Below are positions 48,722 through 61,680 of a DNA stretch of 64,000 nt, piece after piece (position 1 is the first letter of the stretch; each line of letters starts with the position of its first letter). Below the pieces are notes generated by a model, which was given only the letters and a program-made list of their open reading frames with translations, ran no database searches and was not told the DNA's origin. Origin of the DNA: Dentipellis sp. KUC8613 (Eukaryota; Basidiomycota; Agaricomycetes; Russulales; Hericiaceae); NCBI GenBank assembly GCA_002286715.1, contig NSJX01000014.1, forward strand, positions 321,086-385,085. The letters are read 5' to 3'. The position numbers were made by a program, and so were the translations under genes.

Positions 48722-51700
48722 ATGGCGCGTTTTACCGCCTTTGCGAGCGATACGAGCGAAGATGAGGACGAGCGTATGCAGCCCGAGTCGCCGCCCAAGC
48801 CGGCGCCTCCACGCGCGTCTCACTCCCAGTCTCTGGTCAAGCCTGCGCAGGCGGACGCAGACATGTCAGAATCGGAATCTTCCCTCATGGACGAAGACGA
48901 GCTCTATGAAAGCCCTCCACATCGCTTGTCACGGGATAGGAATGCGTTGGTCGAAGGAGAGGATGGGGAGATATACCACGCACATGAATTGGACGACGGC
49001 GACGACCTCTACGACGAAGATTCGCGGTCATCTTCATCTTCTTCACCACCACCGGACACACGGAGAGAGCAAGGTGTCATCCCATGGGCACAAAAGATTG
49101 GGGTGGACTCGCATAAATTGCACGTCATGCAGGCCTCCCTTTTCCGTATGCCAGAGGAGGCTGCGGCGCTACAGGCGCTTTCCTCCGAAAAATCTGAACG
49201 GCTGCAGCTGGTACTTCCTGGAAGCCAGCCTCGCAAACACAACCGTGAGTCGGAAGGAGATGCTACTCGGCTTGCCGCACGGGAGGTATGTGGCTTTTGT
49301 GCAAAGCGTCGATACTGAATCAAAGCTCACACGCAGGTTAAGCGCGCTTCATTCGCTCATGACCTAGAGCCAACACCCTACAGGCCCTCGCGGAAATACG
49401 CCAGGGTCCAGGCCTCCGCCTCTGCCGTCAAAGGCAGTGAAGGCGTTTTCGTGGACGCTGGTCTGGCAATGGGACGTTCCTTCCGCGTTGGGTGGGGCCC
49501 GGGGGGTACTCTCGTGCATCTCGGCGAACTTTGTAGTCCCACACATGTCTCGTAAGTGCCTACTCTTCTATTCGCACTTTGTGCATCGCTTGACTTTAAA
49601 CAGAGATGTCACCGCAAACTCTTCCAACATCACCAAGACCACACTTCCACTTTCTCGGCGGGATACTGATTCTGCCGACCTCGCATCCAATCTCCTTGCA
49701 CACCACTTGAGCAACTCCCGAATATCTCCTGACGCTGATGGTATCCCATTCGCCAGTCCATCATCTCATCTCACGTTCGCATCATTCCTCTCTCTTTTCC
49801 CTGCTACGGGGCGCTCGTTTGAGGCGCTTTTATTTCGTCTTGGGCATGCACTCTTCGACGAACTGGACCTGCACCTCAAAGATGCCATCAGTGTTGACGT
49901 TAGGAATCGCGTTTACGCAATACGTCGAAAAGCTGCGCTCTCATCATGGCTGGAAGAAGCGGTCTCTCCGGCTGTTGCAGGCGAAGTCAAGAGCGGGATA
50001 TCCGACAACAGCGCTGAGATAGCATTCAGTTATCTGACAGGCCATCAGGTGGAGCAGGCTTGCGATGCAGCAATAGAGGGGGAGAACATCAAGTTGTCAA
50101 CCCTCATCTCGCAGGCGGGTGGAGACTATGCATTTTTGGAAGATCTTCGTTCGCAATTACGCATATGGAAAGAAGAACGGGTGGACGTGCATATCGACCC
50201 TCACGTCCGGAAGGTGTATGCGCTTCTGGCCGGGATTGTGGACATCCTGGAAGGCTCGAATGGCACGGGCGTCGAGCAGTGTCCTGATCTTGTTGTTTCG
50301 CAGGGCCTGGACTGGAAACGTGTCTTCGGGCTGCACTTGTGGTATGCCCAGCCGTTGGATGCGTCAATCGCTGACGTCTTCAACTCCTACGAGCAACACT
50401 GGAGAAATCACCCCGAGCGCGCAGCACCGCCGCGTCCGTGGTACGCCGAAAACCCTTCAGAGACGACGGAAACACCGTTTTGGCGACTACCATCTGACGC
50501 GAATCCTCCTGACGCACTCTACTATCTCATCAAACTTTTCGCGGAGCCTGCGTGTTCATTGTCACAGATATTGTCTCCTTTGGCATTCGGACCGTCCCCT
50601 TTGGATTACTCCTTACCGTGGCACTTATATGTCATCCTTTCGCGTTGCATGCGTATGCGCGACTTGGCCGATCGAGGCGACCCTGGTATTCCCCGCGACT
50701 TCGATGAAGACGATGAGGAGAACCGGGTAGAAGGACACAGTCCCAGCGCTGACCTGCTGACCGGAAGTTACGCATCACAATTGGAGCAAATGGGGCTGAT
50801 TCAGGAGGCCGCTTTCGTGCTGTTGCACATCGAGGGATCTGCTGGGTAGGTCTTCATGGATGCGTGTTAGTGGCTGTCTTGTTCACCCTGTTTGCAGGAG
50901 GGAAAGGGCCATAAAGGAACTTCTGGCCCGATCAGCGTCGAAATTGGACGACTGGATGATTCGCGGAATCGCCGGCAGCTTGAAAATCCCGCTCGCATGG
51001 GTGAACGAAGCAAAGGTAAGAGCATCAATGCTAGTTTGTTCCTTGTGAGCGGCGCTGACGCCTCTGTATGTCATACAGGCCATCTATACTCTTAGCAATG
51101 GCAACGTCTACGAAGCTTACGAACTGTATCTCCAAGCTGGTTTGTATACCGCTGCGCACGAGTTGGCTGTGCTGGAGCTGGCCCCCGAGGCCGTAGTCCG
51201 CGACGATCTCGAGCTGCTGAGAACTCTATTCTCGCAGATCTCAGGAAATGCTGTTGACGGATGGCCTATCCGCGGGAAGGTACGTTCATGAAACGAACGC
51301 AGTTCGCACTCAGTACATTGATACACATGTGCTATGGCCAGGCCTTCCTTGACTACGCACACATAAAGCTCCGTCTACCGCAGATCCGCGCAGATGTGTT
51401 GGATCTCGAGACGGTCCCTGATGCGGCGCAGGCCTCGGAGCTAGAGGAGCTCGTGCGGAGTATCCCGCGTCTCATCGCCATCCTACCAGATGTGCTGCGC
51501 GACCGTGCTGATCCTCGACACAACGTCGCGCTGTCGGTCATGATCGCAAGCCTTACGCGCCTCCTCGACACCGTCGATCCGCTTGCTTTGGTATGTGGAC
51601 CTTTGTTGGTCGTCTCGTGCACTACCGTCAACACTAGAGATACTGAGACATATGCGTTTAGTCCCAGGCACAGGCCCGGCCTATGTTGGCGGATGAGGCA

Positions 51701-51766
51701 ACCAAGTTGCGACATGCGCGCTCCGCTGCTTACACTCGGTTCTTGAAAACTATCGAGGTTGCCTGA
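48722..51766 (+). CDS. NUP145C: Nucleoporin Nup96/Nup145C (Y-complex scaffold)
   Basis: This scaffold subunit of the nuclear-pore Y complex pairs with Sec13. The start MARFTAFASDTSEDEDERMQ opens an acidic, disordered N terminus of about 190 residues. The Nup96 hallmark GLAMGRSFRVGWGPGGTLVH follows an intron. The alpha-helical Nup96 domain then runs through FLSLFPATGRSFEALLFRLG, WKRVFGLHLWYAQPLDASIA and NPPDALYYLIKLFAEPACSL to HLYVILSRCMRMRDLADRG. Later blocks are EQMGLIQEAAFVLLHIEGSA and DDWMIRGIAGSLKIPLAWVN. The protein ends FLKTIEVA. About six introns are present. In many fungi and animals this part is made by self-cleavage of a Nup98-Nup96 precursor. No FG repeats or autoproteolytic domain are encoded upstream here, so it appears to be a separate gene. 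Confidence 0.9.
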
Positions 51767-52065
51767 GCACCGAGGTGGATATAACTGGATCAGATATCGT
51801 TGTACAAAAGAGTGTTGGAGCATCTGTGTAAGCAGGTGTGGACATGACATACATGTTTCATGTAAGGGGCTTGCATGTGCATTTTACTGTTCAATAGGAA
51901 GCATTTAATCGAGCATGCTTGAACGCGACGGGGAATGACCGATAAATTATGTGGAGTACTTGAGTACACTACTGCTACAGTCTAGATAAATACTGCCTTT
52001 GACTGCGGGTATAGTAGATAATTGTTTCGGGCCTGAGCCATTTATCCTCGAGACCAAGCATCTGC
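51767..52065. other. Convergent 3' region
   Basis: This lies between the Nup96 stop and the stop of the minus-strand DUF6593-type gene. No feature is seen. Confidence 0.4.
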
Positions 52066-52833
52066 CTAGTCGATATTTTGTCCGCAAAGGAAGAGCGTCG
52101 CGCAGAGTATGCAGACCTCAAGGAGACCATACTGCATCGCCCTCTGTGTGACCTCCACGCTGACTCCATCTGCAACTCTGCAGACCCGCGCCAGGACAAC
52201 AGACTGAGATCCATGGGTGTAGTAGAGCTGCAACAACATCATAAGATTAGCGATCTCAACTTCCGCGCATCCGCTCTGGGCCAGCGAGAGCACTCACGCA
52301 GATATACTGATCGACGGGCGCCCAGGCATAATGCATGCCGCGGACCTCCATCGTCCGGGTCCTGGATGCGTTGCCGCAGGGTCAGTTCTGAAACGGTGGC
52401 GCAGGGAGGACGAGACGGCGACATACGTGCGATCGGACGACAGCCTCAGCCAGCTACGGACTGATTGCCGGGCCAAGAGCCCAGGCATCTCCACAGTCGA
52501 GCGGGTGCCCCAGTCGACCATTGCAACGGTGCGGCGCTGCGCGTCGCGCCATATCGTGTGGTGCGGACTCGCGGGATCCGTGATGATGCGCAGGTGCGTC
52601 TGCCCGCGCGGGCCCACGACGGACGCGTTCAGGATGGTCGGGCTGAACCCGGTGATGTGGTACATCGCGAACTCGGAGGGCGGGGGCAGCTTCGGGAGCG
52701 TGCTGTTGAACGAGGGCAGCGCGCCGAAGACGGAGGGCGGCTGCCCGTCGTACCCCCAGGGCTGGCCTGAGCCGGAGGGCGCGTTTCCGGCGTGCGCCCA
52801 GCCTTGCACGTACGGGTTGAAGTTGACAGACAT
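52066..52833 (-). CDS. DUF6593-type (tubby-like fold) small protein
   Basis: This is a cytosolic protein of about 200 residues typical of basidiomycete lineage-specific expansions. The start MSVNFNPYVQGWAHAGNAPS is followed by a Pro-rich segment and KLPPPSEFAMYHITGFSPTI. Then comes LRIITDPASPHHTIWRDAQR and VDWGTRSTVEMPGLLARQ. After an intron (GTATGTC...CATCCAG), MEVRGMHYAWAPVDQYIC follows. A second intron leads to HGSQSVVLARVCRVADG and the end LCATLFLCGQNID. The pattern of a small strand-rich domain with 'RG..Y.W' and a terminal hydrophobic helix matches DUF6593. No enzymatic role is known. Confidence 0.75.
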
Positions 52834-52940
52834 TGTTGGTGATTTGGTTTGGCGGGATTAGGCGAGTTGGTGGTGAGTTGGGCAGTTGGCCACTGGGTTC
52901 TTGGGATTGTTGGCCATCACCGAAAAACGCGTCCCGCGCA

Positions 52941-52946
52941 TTTATA
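52941..52946 (-). promoter_or_regulatory. TATA box of the DUF6593-type gene
   Basis: Read on the minus strand, CCTATAAATGCG lies about 108 bp before the ATG at 52833. An ACGCGT sits about 15 bp further upstream. Confidence 0.55.
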
Positions 52947-54281
52947 GGTACCCGCAGAGGCATATCCAGCTCTGCTGCTGGTGATCGCCCGTCCTGATGA
53001 GCGCACCGTGATGGGATGGCCATCTCGGGGCCAGCGAGCCTATGCAATCCGACCTCGACATCGGCATACTGGACCACAGTGCACGGCGAACATAGAGACA
53101 TTAGGGTAACTGCAGATCGAGGAACAGACGGACGGACTTCTCGGATGCCTCGGGGTGGACAAAGCCCTGGGACGTACCTGCGATCAGCGTACGCGAGCAG
53201 AACCTCCTTCGAAGCGTCGTCAGCGGAGAGCAGACACAGCTCGAGCTCGCGCATGCCTCTTGCGAGAGCAAGATTACAATACGAAAGGCGACCTCGGCTT
53301 GTTATGCGGTGCACCGAGACCACCGTAGGGCATTTCTGGCGCACAGCCGCATGGCGGCGGGGGAACAGTGAAGACCGTTGGGTCAAAATGCACATCGGAT
53401 ATGTACAGGTGAGGCGGCGGACTTGCATCCACGGAGATCCTGTCAATTGTGAACAGCCGTCCAGACGCGGGGCTGCCAAAGAAGTCGCACACACAACAAC
53501 AGCTGTTCAGAAGAATCAGACACTGGTATATGAGAGGAAAGCGAAGTGACCAGTTGAAGCCGCCTCGATGACTCTGGGGTCGCTGTGCTTGTGGCTGGCG
53601 TGCACAGGCGGGTGCGGCGCTGCTGATGCGGCTCGGCTGGCTGAACCACACTCCTGGCGGCGGCTGCACTGCCTGGAGGCGTACGCTTGACAATTTGTTA
53701 TTCCATCGTTGCGTAAAACGAACGACAAACAACACTCGAGCTGAATACAACGTTGGCGCCTGTGGTGGCCATAATCAAGGACTATTATTCAAAGAGCTCA
53801 TACTGATGTGCTCAGCGTTGATCTGAATCACTGCTGAATGAACTACAGACCTTTCCCAATCAGGAATTCCATGGGGCAGGGCAGGTGAGAGCAGTGTTCA
53901 CCATCTGACCGTCACCAATTACCGACGCACAAGCGGGTCAGAATGTGATGATATGGTGAGAGCTCACGGCGCTCACATGATGGACAAACGATGCCGAAAT
54001 GTGCAGGTCGCCCCAGGCTCTACCTAGCGCGTACGTGTGGCAACGTCATTTTGACAGCTAACGCGATAACCGTTTTCAGGATCTGAGAAAAATTTGCCTC
54101 ACCCACCATGACCATGGTCAACCATGGTAACACGACATTGCCCAGATAAACAGAGAACATTGATTGTCACAGAATGATGGTGGAGCTAGTACTAGAACAA
54201 GAACAGAAGACATGTAATGTGACAGGTAACATAATACACCGCAGCGCAGGCCGAAACACGCAGGTCCATCGGCGAGGGGCA
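52947..54281. other. Intergenic
   Basis: There is no confident gene. A minus-strand segment around 53180-53330 (RGRLSYCNLALARGMRELEL, then SADDASKEVLLAYADRR before a GT donor) looks mildly coding, but I cannot extend it into a gene. Confidence 0.35.
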
Positions 54282-55075
<794 letters not shown>

Positions 55076-56143
55076 GATAAATGTTGTCGGGAACGAGAGT
55101 CTGAAGTACTGTTGGCAACACAGCGGGATAGAGATCGCAGAAGATCGGCACAGATCGATGTAATAGTGTAGTAACACCACACAGAAACCGCCAACGACGG
55201 AAGAAACAGCAGGAAGGACAAAGTCAGCACTTGAAGATATGTAGGAGAAAGTAAACAGGGCGTACGCTCTAGAAAGAAGGGATTGAGGCAGACGACGTTG
55301 AGGAGATGGTGGTACGGGGTCAAGCAGAGGACCGAGCCGACGATTGGTGTTATTTGCGCACTTTGTCAGCTATTTGGTCACGCTCCGGTCACAGCCACTC
55401 AGCCGCCGCAGCTTGCCGCCCAAGAAACACAAAAGCAACTACAATACAGTCTATCACCACCAAACGCGACACAACCGTCAAACGCGACACTCGGGCTTTC
55501 CTCCCTCCTCCCTACCCTTCGGCCATTGGAAAAAATTGCTAAATTACCTTTCATAGCATGTGATGCTCTGTATTAAATTTAGGCAGGATCTGTTTCAGGG
55601 AGTTGGAGATATGGTCGAAAAGGTGCGATATCTACACCCATGCAAAGCATCCTTAATATATATATTGCCGTAGTATATTTGAAACACCTTCAATTGCGTG
55701 AAAAGAAATGCAGATGGTAGATAGAATACATGTTAACAGATACACGTGCTTTTGAAGAATTTTCAGTATAAGATGTGCAGCATAGAAATTCAGCGACAAG
55801 AAGGTGCTCACTCGGAGCTTTCGACGGCGTCGATGACTTCATAAGCCTTACGTTTCCATCAAGAAATTTCCTGATATAGCTACAAATTTGGCTCCCACGT
55901 GCCTCGAAGTATTCAGTCATCCTGCGATAAGACGCGATTAGATTAGCTCCTTCCTAAAGTGGGTGTCGCGTTTGACGGTTGCAGCTGCTCAAAGAGTCCT
56001 TGCGCTTTTACTTAACTTTCTTGCCAAACTTCTGCTCTGATGTTCCGACGATTTTTCGTGGGGTAGGCATCATAGGTTTGTATGTTCATGCAATGTTTCA
56101 CAGCGTGAACTGATGTTAAAAATATTCAACACGCAAAATACAT
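55076..56143. other. Intergenic, gene-poor
   Basis: This is the promoter of the E2 gene and AT-rich sequence beyond it (for example TATATATAT near 55660). A minus-strand open frame at 55690-55920 has no recognisable domain. Confidence 0.4.
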
Positions 56144-56407
56144 TTGCCTGTCGCGTTTGGTGGTGATAGACTGTACCTCCCAATCGCCACTCAATCGGAG
56201 AAAGAGTTCCTCCCAATTGTCTCAGGACACCCGACAGTGCACATGGTCCTGGACAATCTCGTACCCGTAACCGAGATCATGGTATACGAACTCACGCACG
56301 GAAAGCTCCAGGTGCCAAAAGACTACTAAGGTCCCAGGAAGGACGGCGCCGGCCGTTTACGATGTCTTTATCCAAGACAAGCCAGCCATCTTGATCGGCA
56401 AGTGTAT
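56144..56407 (+). pseudogene. Frameshifted relic of an unidentified gene
   Basis: The frame containing FGGDRLYLPIATQSEKEFLP and SGHPTVHMVLDNLVPVTEI runs to GKLQVPKDY and a TAA at 56327-56329. One base earlier in phase, the sequence continues convincingly as TTKVPGRTAPAVYDVFIQDK and then AILIGK up to a GTGTATGT donor. Removing a single G near 56322 would join the two, so this is a one-base frameshift (or sequencing error). A further fragment (NLKLAITSPGLSLHVLSRL near 56690) may belong to it. The family is not recognised. Confidence 0.4.
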
Positions 56408-58059
56408 GTCTTGGTCAGTCTATGCCAACATGCTTTGTAGATGATCGCGATAGGCATCGGATGGGGGCTTCCTGACATCCTCGAGGCAAGAATTCATTGG
56501 ACGAGTAGTCCATAAGGAACGTATTCTGCTCAATGCAAGTGGAGCGTGGTTTGTCCGAATCTTGTGCGGTTCAGGGCAGCTGATAGTAGGGGTGAATGGA
56601 TGCTCGGTGCGCCGACGGGTTCGATGGTCTTCGCCCGGAGGAACAATGGAACCCTACGTCGGGAAACGCAGTCGACTTAAACTACATACCCAACCTGAAA
56701 TTGGCAATTACTTCACCGGGATTATCTCTCCATGTTCTATCCAGACTAATTGTGGTCGTGAAGACAACTTTCGCCATTCTGCATCCGATTCGGCTCGCCG
56801 CCTCCTGCTCATGATGATAATCTATTGTGGCCTTTTGACAGTGACTAACATCTAGTACGTCAATGATGCATAAAGTTTTCTCGTTCCCGCTGATCTATTG
56901 ACTTGTGGAACAGCGTTTGCCGTCTCATCATTGGAATGGTCAACTCAGCATCAATTCGTCAACGAACGGAGGCTCCAAGGGTTTTGGAGAGCGGACATAC
57001 CGTAATCCAGTGACTTCACGACCAACCCAAGCCGGAGCCTCCTCAAAACAACAATGGTCAATAACCCACAACCGAGGATCAGTGAGTGGATGTGCGGCTA
57101 TTGCATCAGTAGAAGTGTGCGGGCAACGGGGTGCCTGACGAACGCAGCGGTGAACAGAAAATCATGCGCATTTCCGCATCACCACGAGCGAGCTCAGCAC
57201 CATGCGTCTCTGTCGATTTTCGTATCCCTCGCTGATGTGGCCGGGCCCTTCCAACGTTATGTGGTGTATCTTGCATTAGCGAGTGTAGTCAGCAGAAGGC
57301 GCTTATAACTGTATAACTATTGGGCCTGATCGCCGACGAAAAGGCAGTTCAGCGAGCTTCTAAGATGAATTTACGCCCAGAACACGAAGTAAGATGAGTG
57401 TAATGGCTGTTACTCGCGGCCTTTGACGTGTGTTCGCGCGGGTCGTCGATGTGCTCTCGGTGATCTCGCACAACTCTGCTATCCACAAGGGTGATAAAGA
57501 GGCACGATATTCCAGTGCGAGTCATAGATGTGCACGGCTTTCAAGTCCAAGCGAAGCGTGCCATGCTGGTATGCACAGCTGCACCGGTGGCCGTCACGTC
57601 GGTGCACTGGACTGAGTGTTCGGCATAGCATGAGTGAGCGGAACCGATGCAAAGGCGCAAGTATCTGTGCTAGGATGAATTGCCTTTTCCGGTCACCTCG
57701 GGCTGCTTCGGCCTTGGAATTAAACATGAGCAAATAGACTCATGCAGTTGCCCAACGGCAGTATGGCTATATTGCTCTATCGTGATAGAATCACCAGCTC
57801 TACACTTCAACATAGCGGAAGCAGTCCAACAGTGCGTCAATCTTCTGATAAAGAATGTGAATGGTTCGAACCGTGATTTCAACTGACGAACAAGGCGTTA
57901 GGGCTTCACAGACTCGCGAGCAGATCTCACGTCGTCTGATTACTGAATAGCTCAGCATCACCTTCCTCAAGCCCACGATTCTAGGTATAGCATTTTTCAT
58001 TTGTGTAAAGATCCATCAGCTTATCAATGATCCATGGTGGTGTTTGAAGAACTCCAGCT
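56408..58059. other. Gene-poor stretch 5' of ASCC2
   Basis: Scattered short open frames are present on both strands. None chains into a gene, and no RNA gene or repeat family is seen. Confidence 0.4.
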
Positions 58060-60467
58060 ATGGCTATAGCGCCGCTGCCTCCATACCCTCCGTCGCGAAC
58101 AAGGGCGAGCCTCTCTCCGTCCCAAGTGGCAGATCTTCATCAAAAGATAGCACGTGCTCTTCAGGGGACGCTTTCTCTACCACCACCAAAGCGGGATACT
58201 CCTCAGACCTCTGCCTTCATCTCTTCATATGCACGCGATGCAGCGCAAGAGATCCTACAAACCCTCATTTGGGACGCAGAGTCACCCGGAAACAAGTCCC
58301 GCGAACTGAGCGGGGATGCAAAGGTCATCAGAAATCGAGTCTTTCTCCTTGCAGAGCGGATAGCACCGTCTGGGCTACTTGACATTGCGACACTCCTAGA
58401 TCTGACGGTTGTATACACTACCCACCTCAAACGCCTTCGAGCTCTCTTCTCAACTGCTGTACAGGCGTCAAAGACACCTCAGGTTGACTTGAGCAGCTCG
58501 ATCGTTCCTGCCTTCGCGTCTGTCCTCAGTCAAATTTCGTCAATCGGGTTGTATGGTCTCCGCAAGTCTGTGCACTGCCTCCTCTGCTTTTTGCACGTTG
58601 CCACGCCAGACTTCATACATGCATTCTCTCGCGACAAGGAGTTTATGATACTCCTTGCGCGCGCATACGACTCTGGCCTCACATCACTTGCTCAATCCTA
58701 TGGCGGCCTGCATTTTCCCACTAACAACCAGGACCGCCCCCTTGATGATTGGGAACGCATCCTCCTTGAAACGAAAGTCGCACTCCTCGATATATTCCAC
58801 GTCCTTCTGAAGACGATGCTGGCAGACATGACTCGCGCCACCGGGCCCGCGCTGGCGGCCGAGTCCGAGCGGACATTCGATATCGTATTCGCTCTCCTCG
58901 AGCTCCCCGCGCCCCAATCCGCCCCTGCGGGCTCCTCGGACTCCACGCCCTTCCTGAACCGCTCACTCATCGTCGATTACCAGCATGCCTACGATCTCTC
59001 GCGCCTCCTCGAAACCACACTCAGCCAAGCCGCGGCTGACGATGCCCGTCTCGAGTTCATCACGACCTCTCTCCGCGCACTGGACGGTGCCGCTGATGCC
59101 TCCCCCCACAACCCCGGAGCGCTCAAGTTCCTGCTCGGCTCCGGCGTCCCACCAGGAATCGACAATCTCGGGCGTGGGCAAACATCAAGACGCCGGGCGC
59201 CCTCGCCTCCGCCCCCGCCTGCCGCGGCCTCGTCCAGCAGCAACACCGATGTCGATCTCAAGGCGGCGGAGGTGCTGTCCATCCTGCCCGACCACCCCGC
59301 AGCGTACATCCGCGCGCTACTCCTGCGCCCTGAATATGGCACGTCCGAGCGCCTAATTGAGGCGCTGCTCGACGGCACAGCGCCCTCGCCCGAGGACGTC
59401 GAGCGGCAGGCTCAGAATCAGGCCCAGGCCCAGGCCCGGGCGGTGCCGCAGCCACGGGAGGCGTTTGAATATACGAAGGACCGCGTGAATGTGTTTGATC
59501 AGCAGCGGATGGACCCGTCGAGGGTGCAGAAGGGGAAGAAACGGTGCGTGCGGTTTCGTTCTTTGTAGCTCCGACACGTGGCAGAAGTTGCTGAGCATGT
59601 GTGGTGTAGGGAGGATGCGACGACGGTGTTGGGAGATCGTGCATATATCGATCAGGTGAAGGCGGATATCCTGCGGCGCGCAGAGGCCATTTCGGACGAC
59701 GAGGACGAGGAGACCGAAGTCCCTGACGTTCTCGCTGGGCCCAAGAAAGGGAAGGGTGTCGATGTTGCATTTGACGAAGAGCTGGACGAGATCGACGGTG
59801 TCGCGGTGGTGGGTGATGGCGAGGAAAGTGGCGAAGAGAGTGACGACGACGAAGGGCCACCAGCGTCTGGACAAGCGACGCCAGCAAATCCGGAAACGAT
59901 CCTTGAGCTGGCATATATCGCCAACCCGAAGGTGTTCGAGCGAGACGCAGCTACGAGGCGAGGCAAAGAACGAGCTGCTTTGAAGACTCAAACGGGTTAG
60001 TCTGGTTTTCTACGCCGTTGTGTCCAATCTGACAAGGTCATCTCATTAGGCTGGGACGACCAACAAATCGAGGGCTGGTGTATCATGCTCGAACGTAACG
60101 TAAGTATCGACTCGCTGGTCCACATACAGACTTCGATTCAACTAACGTGTATGTCCAAAATCAGCCAAAACAGAAGGAGAAGATGTTACAGAAGCACGAG
60201 TTCTCTGGAAACCAGCCGTCTTTGGGACCGATCACTGCTGGGCCAAGCCGGGGTGGTGGACAACCCTCCAGGGGCGGCAGTCGAGGTCGAGGCGGCGGTC
60301 GGGGTCGGGGTCGTGGAGGAGGAGGTGGTGGCGGTGGCGGAGGAGGGGGCCAAGGCAACGAACAGCGCGACCGTGCGTGGAAGGATAAGAATAAAGCTAG
60401 CCGCGCCAATCATAACAGAAAGCGAGGACACGACCGCAAGATGCAAAAGGCGGGAGGGCCGAGTTGA
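58060..60467 (+). CDS. CUE3: ASCC2/Cue3: CUE-domain subunit of the ribosome-quality-trigger (ASC-1) complex
   Basis: This ubiquitin-binding subunit of the ASCC/RQT complex disassembles collided ribosomes. The first exon is long, from MAIAPLPPYPPSRTRASLSP through VIRNRVFLLAERIAPSGLLD, RALFSTAVQASKTPQVDLS and GLYGLRKSVHCLLCFLHVAT. A CUE domain lies at DVDLKAAEVLSILPDHPAAY followed by RALLLRPEYGTSERLIEALL. A spacer with NVFDQQRMDPSRVQKGKK, an acidic stretch (AISDDEDEETEVPD) and the later blocks GWDDQQIEGWCIMLERNPKQ and KEKMLQKHEF follow. The C terminus is a long RG/poly-Gly tract with a basic end (NHNRKRGHDRKMQKAGG). About three introns lie in the 3' part. The overall order matches ASCC2/Cue3. 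Confidence 0.9.
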
Positions 60468-60617
60468 GCCTCTCTGTCGTCTTTGTGATGTTATCTTGAG
60501 TGCAGAAGAGATATTGCGGCGAAGAGATCAGTAGTGATACACTGTAATATACATTTTGCACGTTAGGAACCACGACAGAACAAGCACATGTGTCTAATGC
60601 AAGGACGTAGAGGGCAC

Positions 60618-61127
60618 TCAGAACATCCTCCCTGCGAACTTTGGATCGTGCGACAGTTCGATCACGTCGTTGATCATCTTCAAGTCTACACGATCCATGA
60701 GCCACCAGACGCTGCGGATAATGGAGAGGTACGTACCGAGATTTGACCCCATGTTTGTGCACGCCATCATCTTAACAGAGGATGCGTCCTGTGCAGTGCC
60801 AATGATCTCCACAAACGTGTCTGTAATGACACCTTCTTGACCCTACCACCCGACGACATTTAACTTCAGTCCATACATAAGGCTGCAGATTCAGAAGACG
60901 CGACTCACCCTTGGAATGCGGATTGACACCTGCCCCCCATCGCACGCCTCCATAAGCGCCGTATCGCCCTCATACTGTCAAGACGTTATTAAGCCCTCCT
61001 CTCCTCTTTCACAAAAGAAGGGTTTCAGACAACGCACCCGTAAGATTTTGCCCACAATCCGGATTGTGCGGCTCTGGTATGCTCCCAGGCGTGCTCCGTT
61101 CACGCGGGTCGAGACGTGGTCAGACAT
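60618..61127 (-). CDS. RFA3: Replication protein A subunit 3 (RPA14/RFA3)
   Basis: This is the small OB-fold subunit of the RPA trimer, which binds single-stranded DNA in replication and repair. Four exons read from 61127. They are MSDHVSTRVNGARLGAYQSR with TIRIVGKILR; YEGDTALMEACDGGQVSIRI; GQEGVITDTFVEIIGTAQDA with SSVKMMACTNMGSNL; and DLKMINDVIELSHDPKFAGR ending MF. Length of about 110 residues and the end 'DVIEL.HDP.F.G.MF' match RFA3. It is convergent with ASCC2, with 150 bp between the stops. Confidence 0.93.
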
Positions 61128-61680
61128 GCTTATAGTGTTTCTTTTACGTGTCAGAAGGGTTTTGTTTGGAAATCCTGGGTATCGTTCGAACTTGCAAAGA
61201 GAATGTGAACGTCGAGGTGAGAGATGCGGACAACGCGTTTGTGGCTGAGGCCTGCGAGCGCGTTCACTAATCGCACGAGCGCGCCAGCGGGCCGGATAGC
61301 CCGCCCACAGCCCAAGCATCCGACACCTTCCCCGCTAACTCAGACAAAGGCAAACTCCAAGTTCATGATTATGAGTATGCTGATTCAAATCCAAGATGGG
61401 CACACGTCTACTGTACATTCACTGTAGTACAGATACAACATGCCCTAAAAGTGCCCCGCCCCCGCCTGCCCGCCCGTCCGCTCACTCGCTACACACTCAC
61501 TCGCTACACCAAGACCAGAGTCCGCGCTCCGGCATAAGGCTACAGTACTTGCTACTACTTGCGGCAGGGCCCGATACTCCGCTGGGCCCCGTCAGTCTAC
61601 AATATCGTCATCGCTGCGTGTACACGGCCGGAATGAATGTGTGGGTGGTACGCTCGAATAACTTAAGTGCAGGTGGGGAT
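61128..61680. other. Region between RPA3 (5') and RLI1 (3')
   Basis: It holds the RPA3 promoter and the RLI1 3' UTR. A 15-bp tandem duplication lies at 61481-61510. No gene is seen. Confidence 0.45.
61481..61510. repeat. Two tandem 15-bp units (CTCACTCGCTACACA/C)
   Basis: Two adjacent copies differ only in the last base. Confidence 0.8.

Noticed and set aside
52454..53494. 346-residue minus-strand open frame
   Set aside because: It overlaps the DUF6593-type gene in another frame and continues through its promoter and TATA box.
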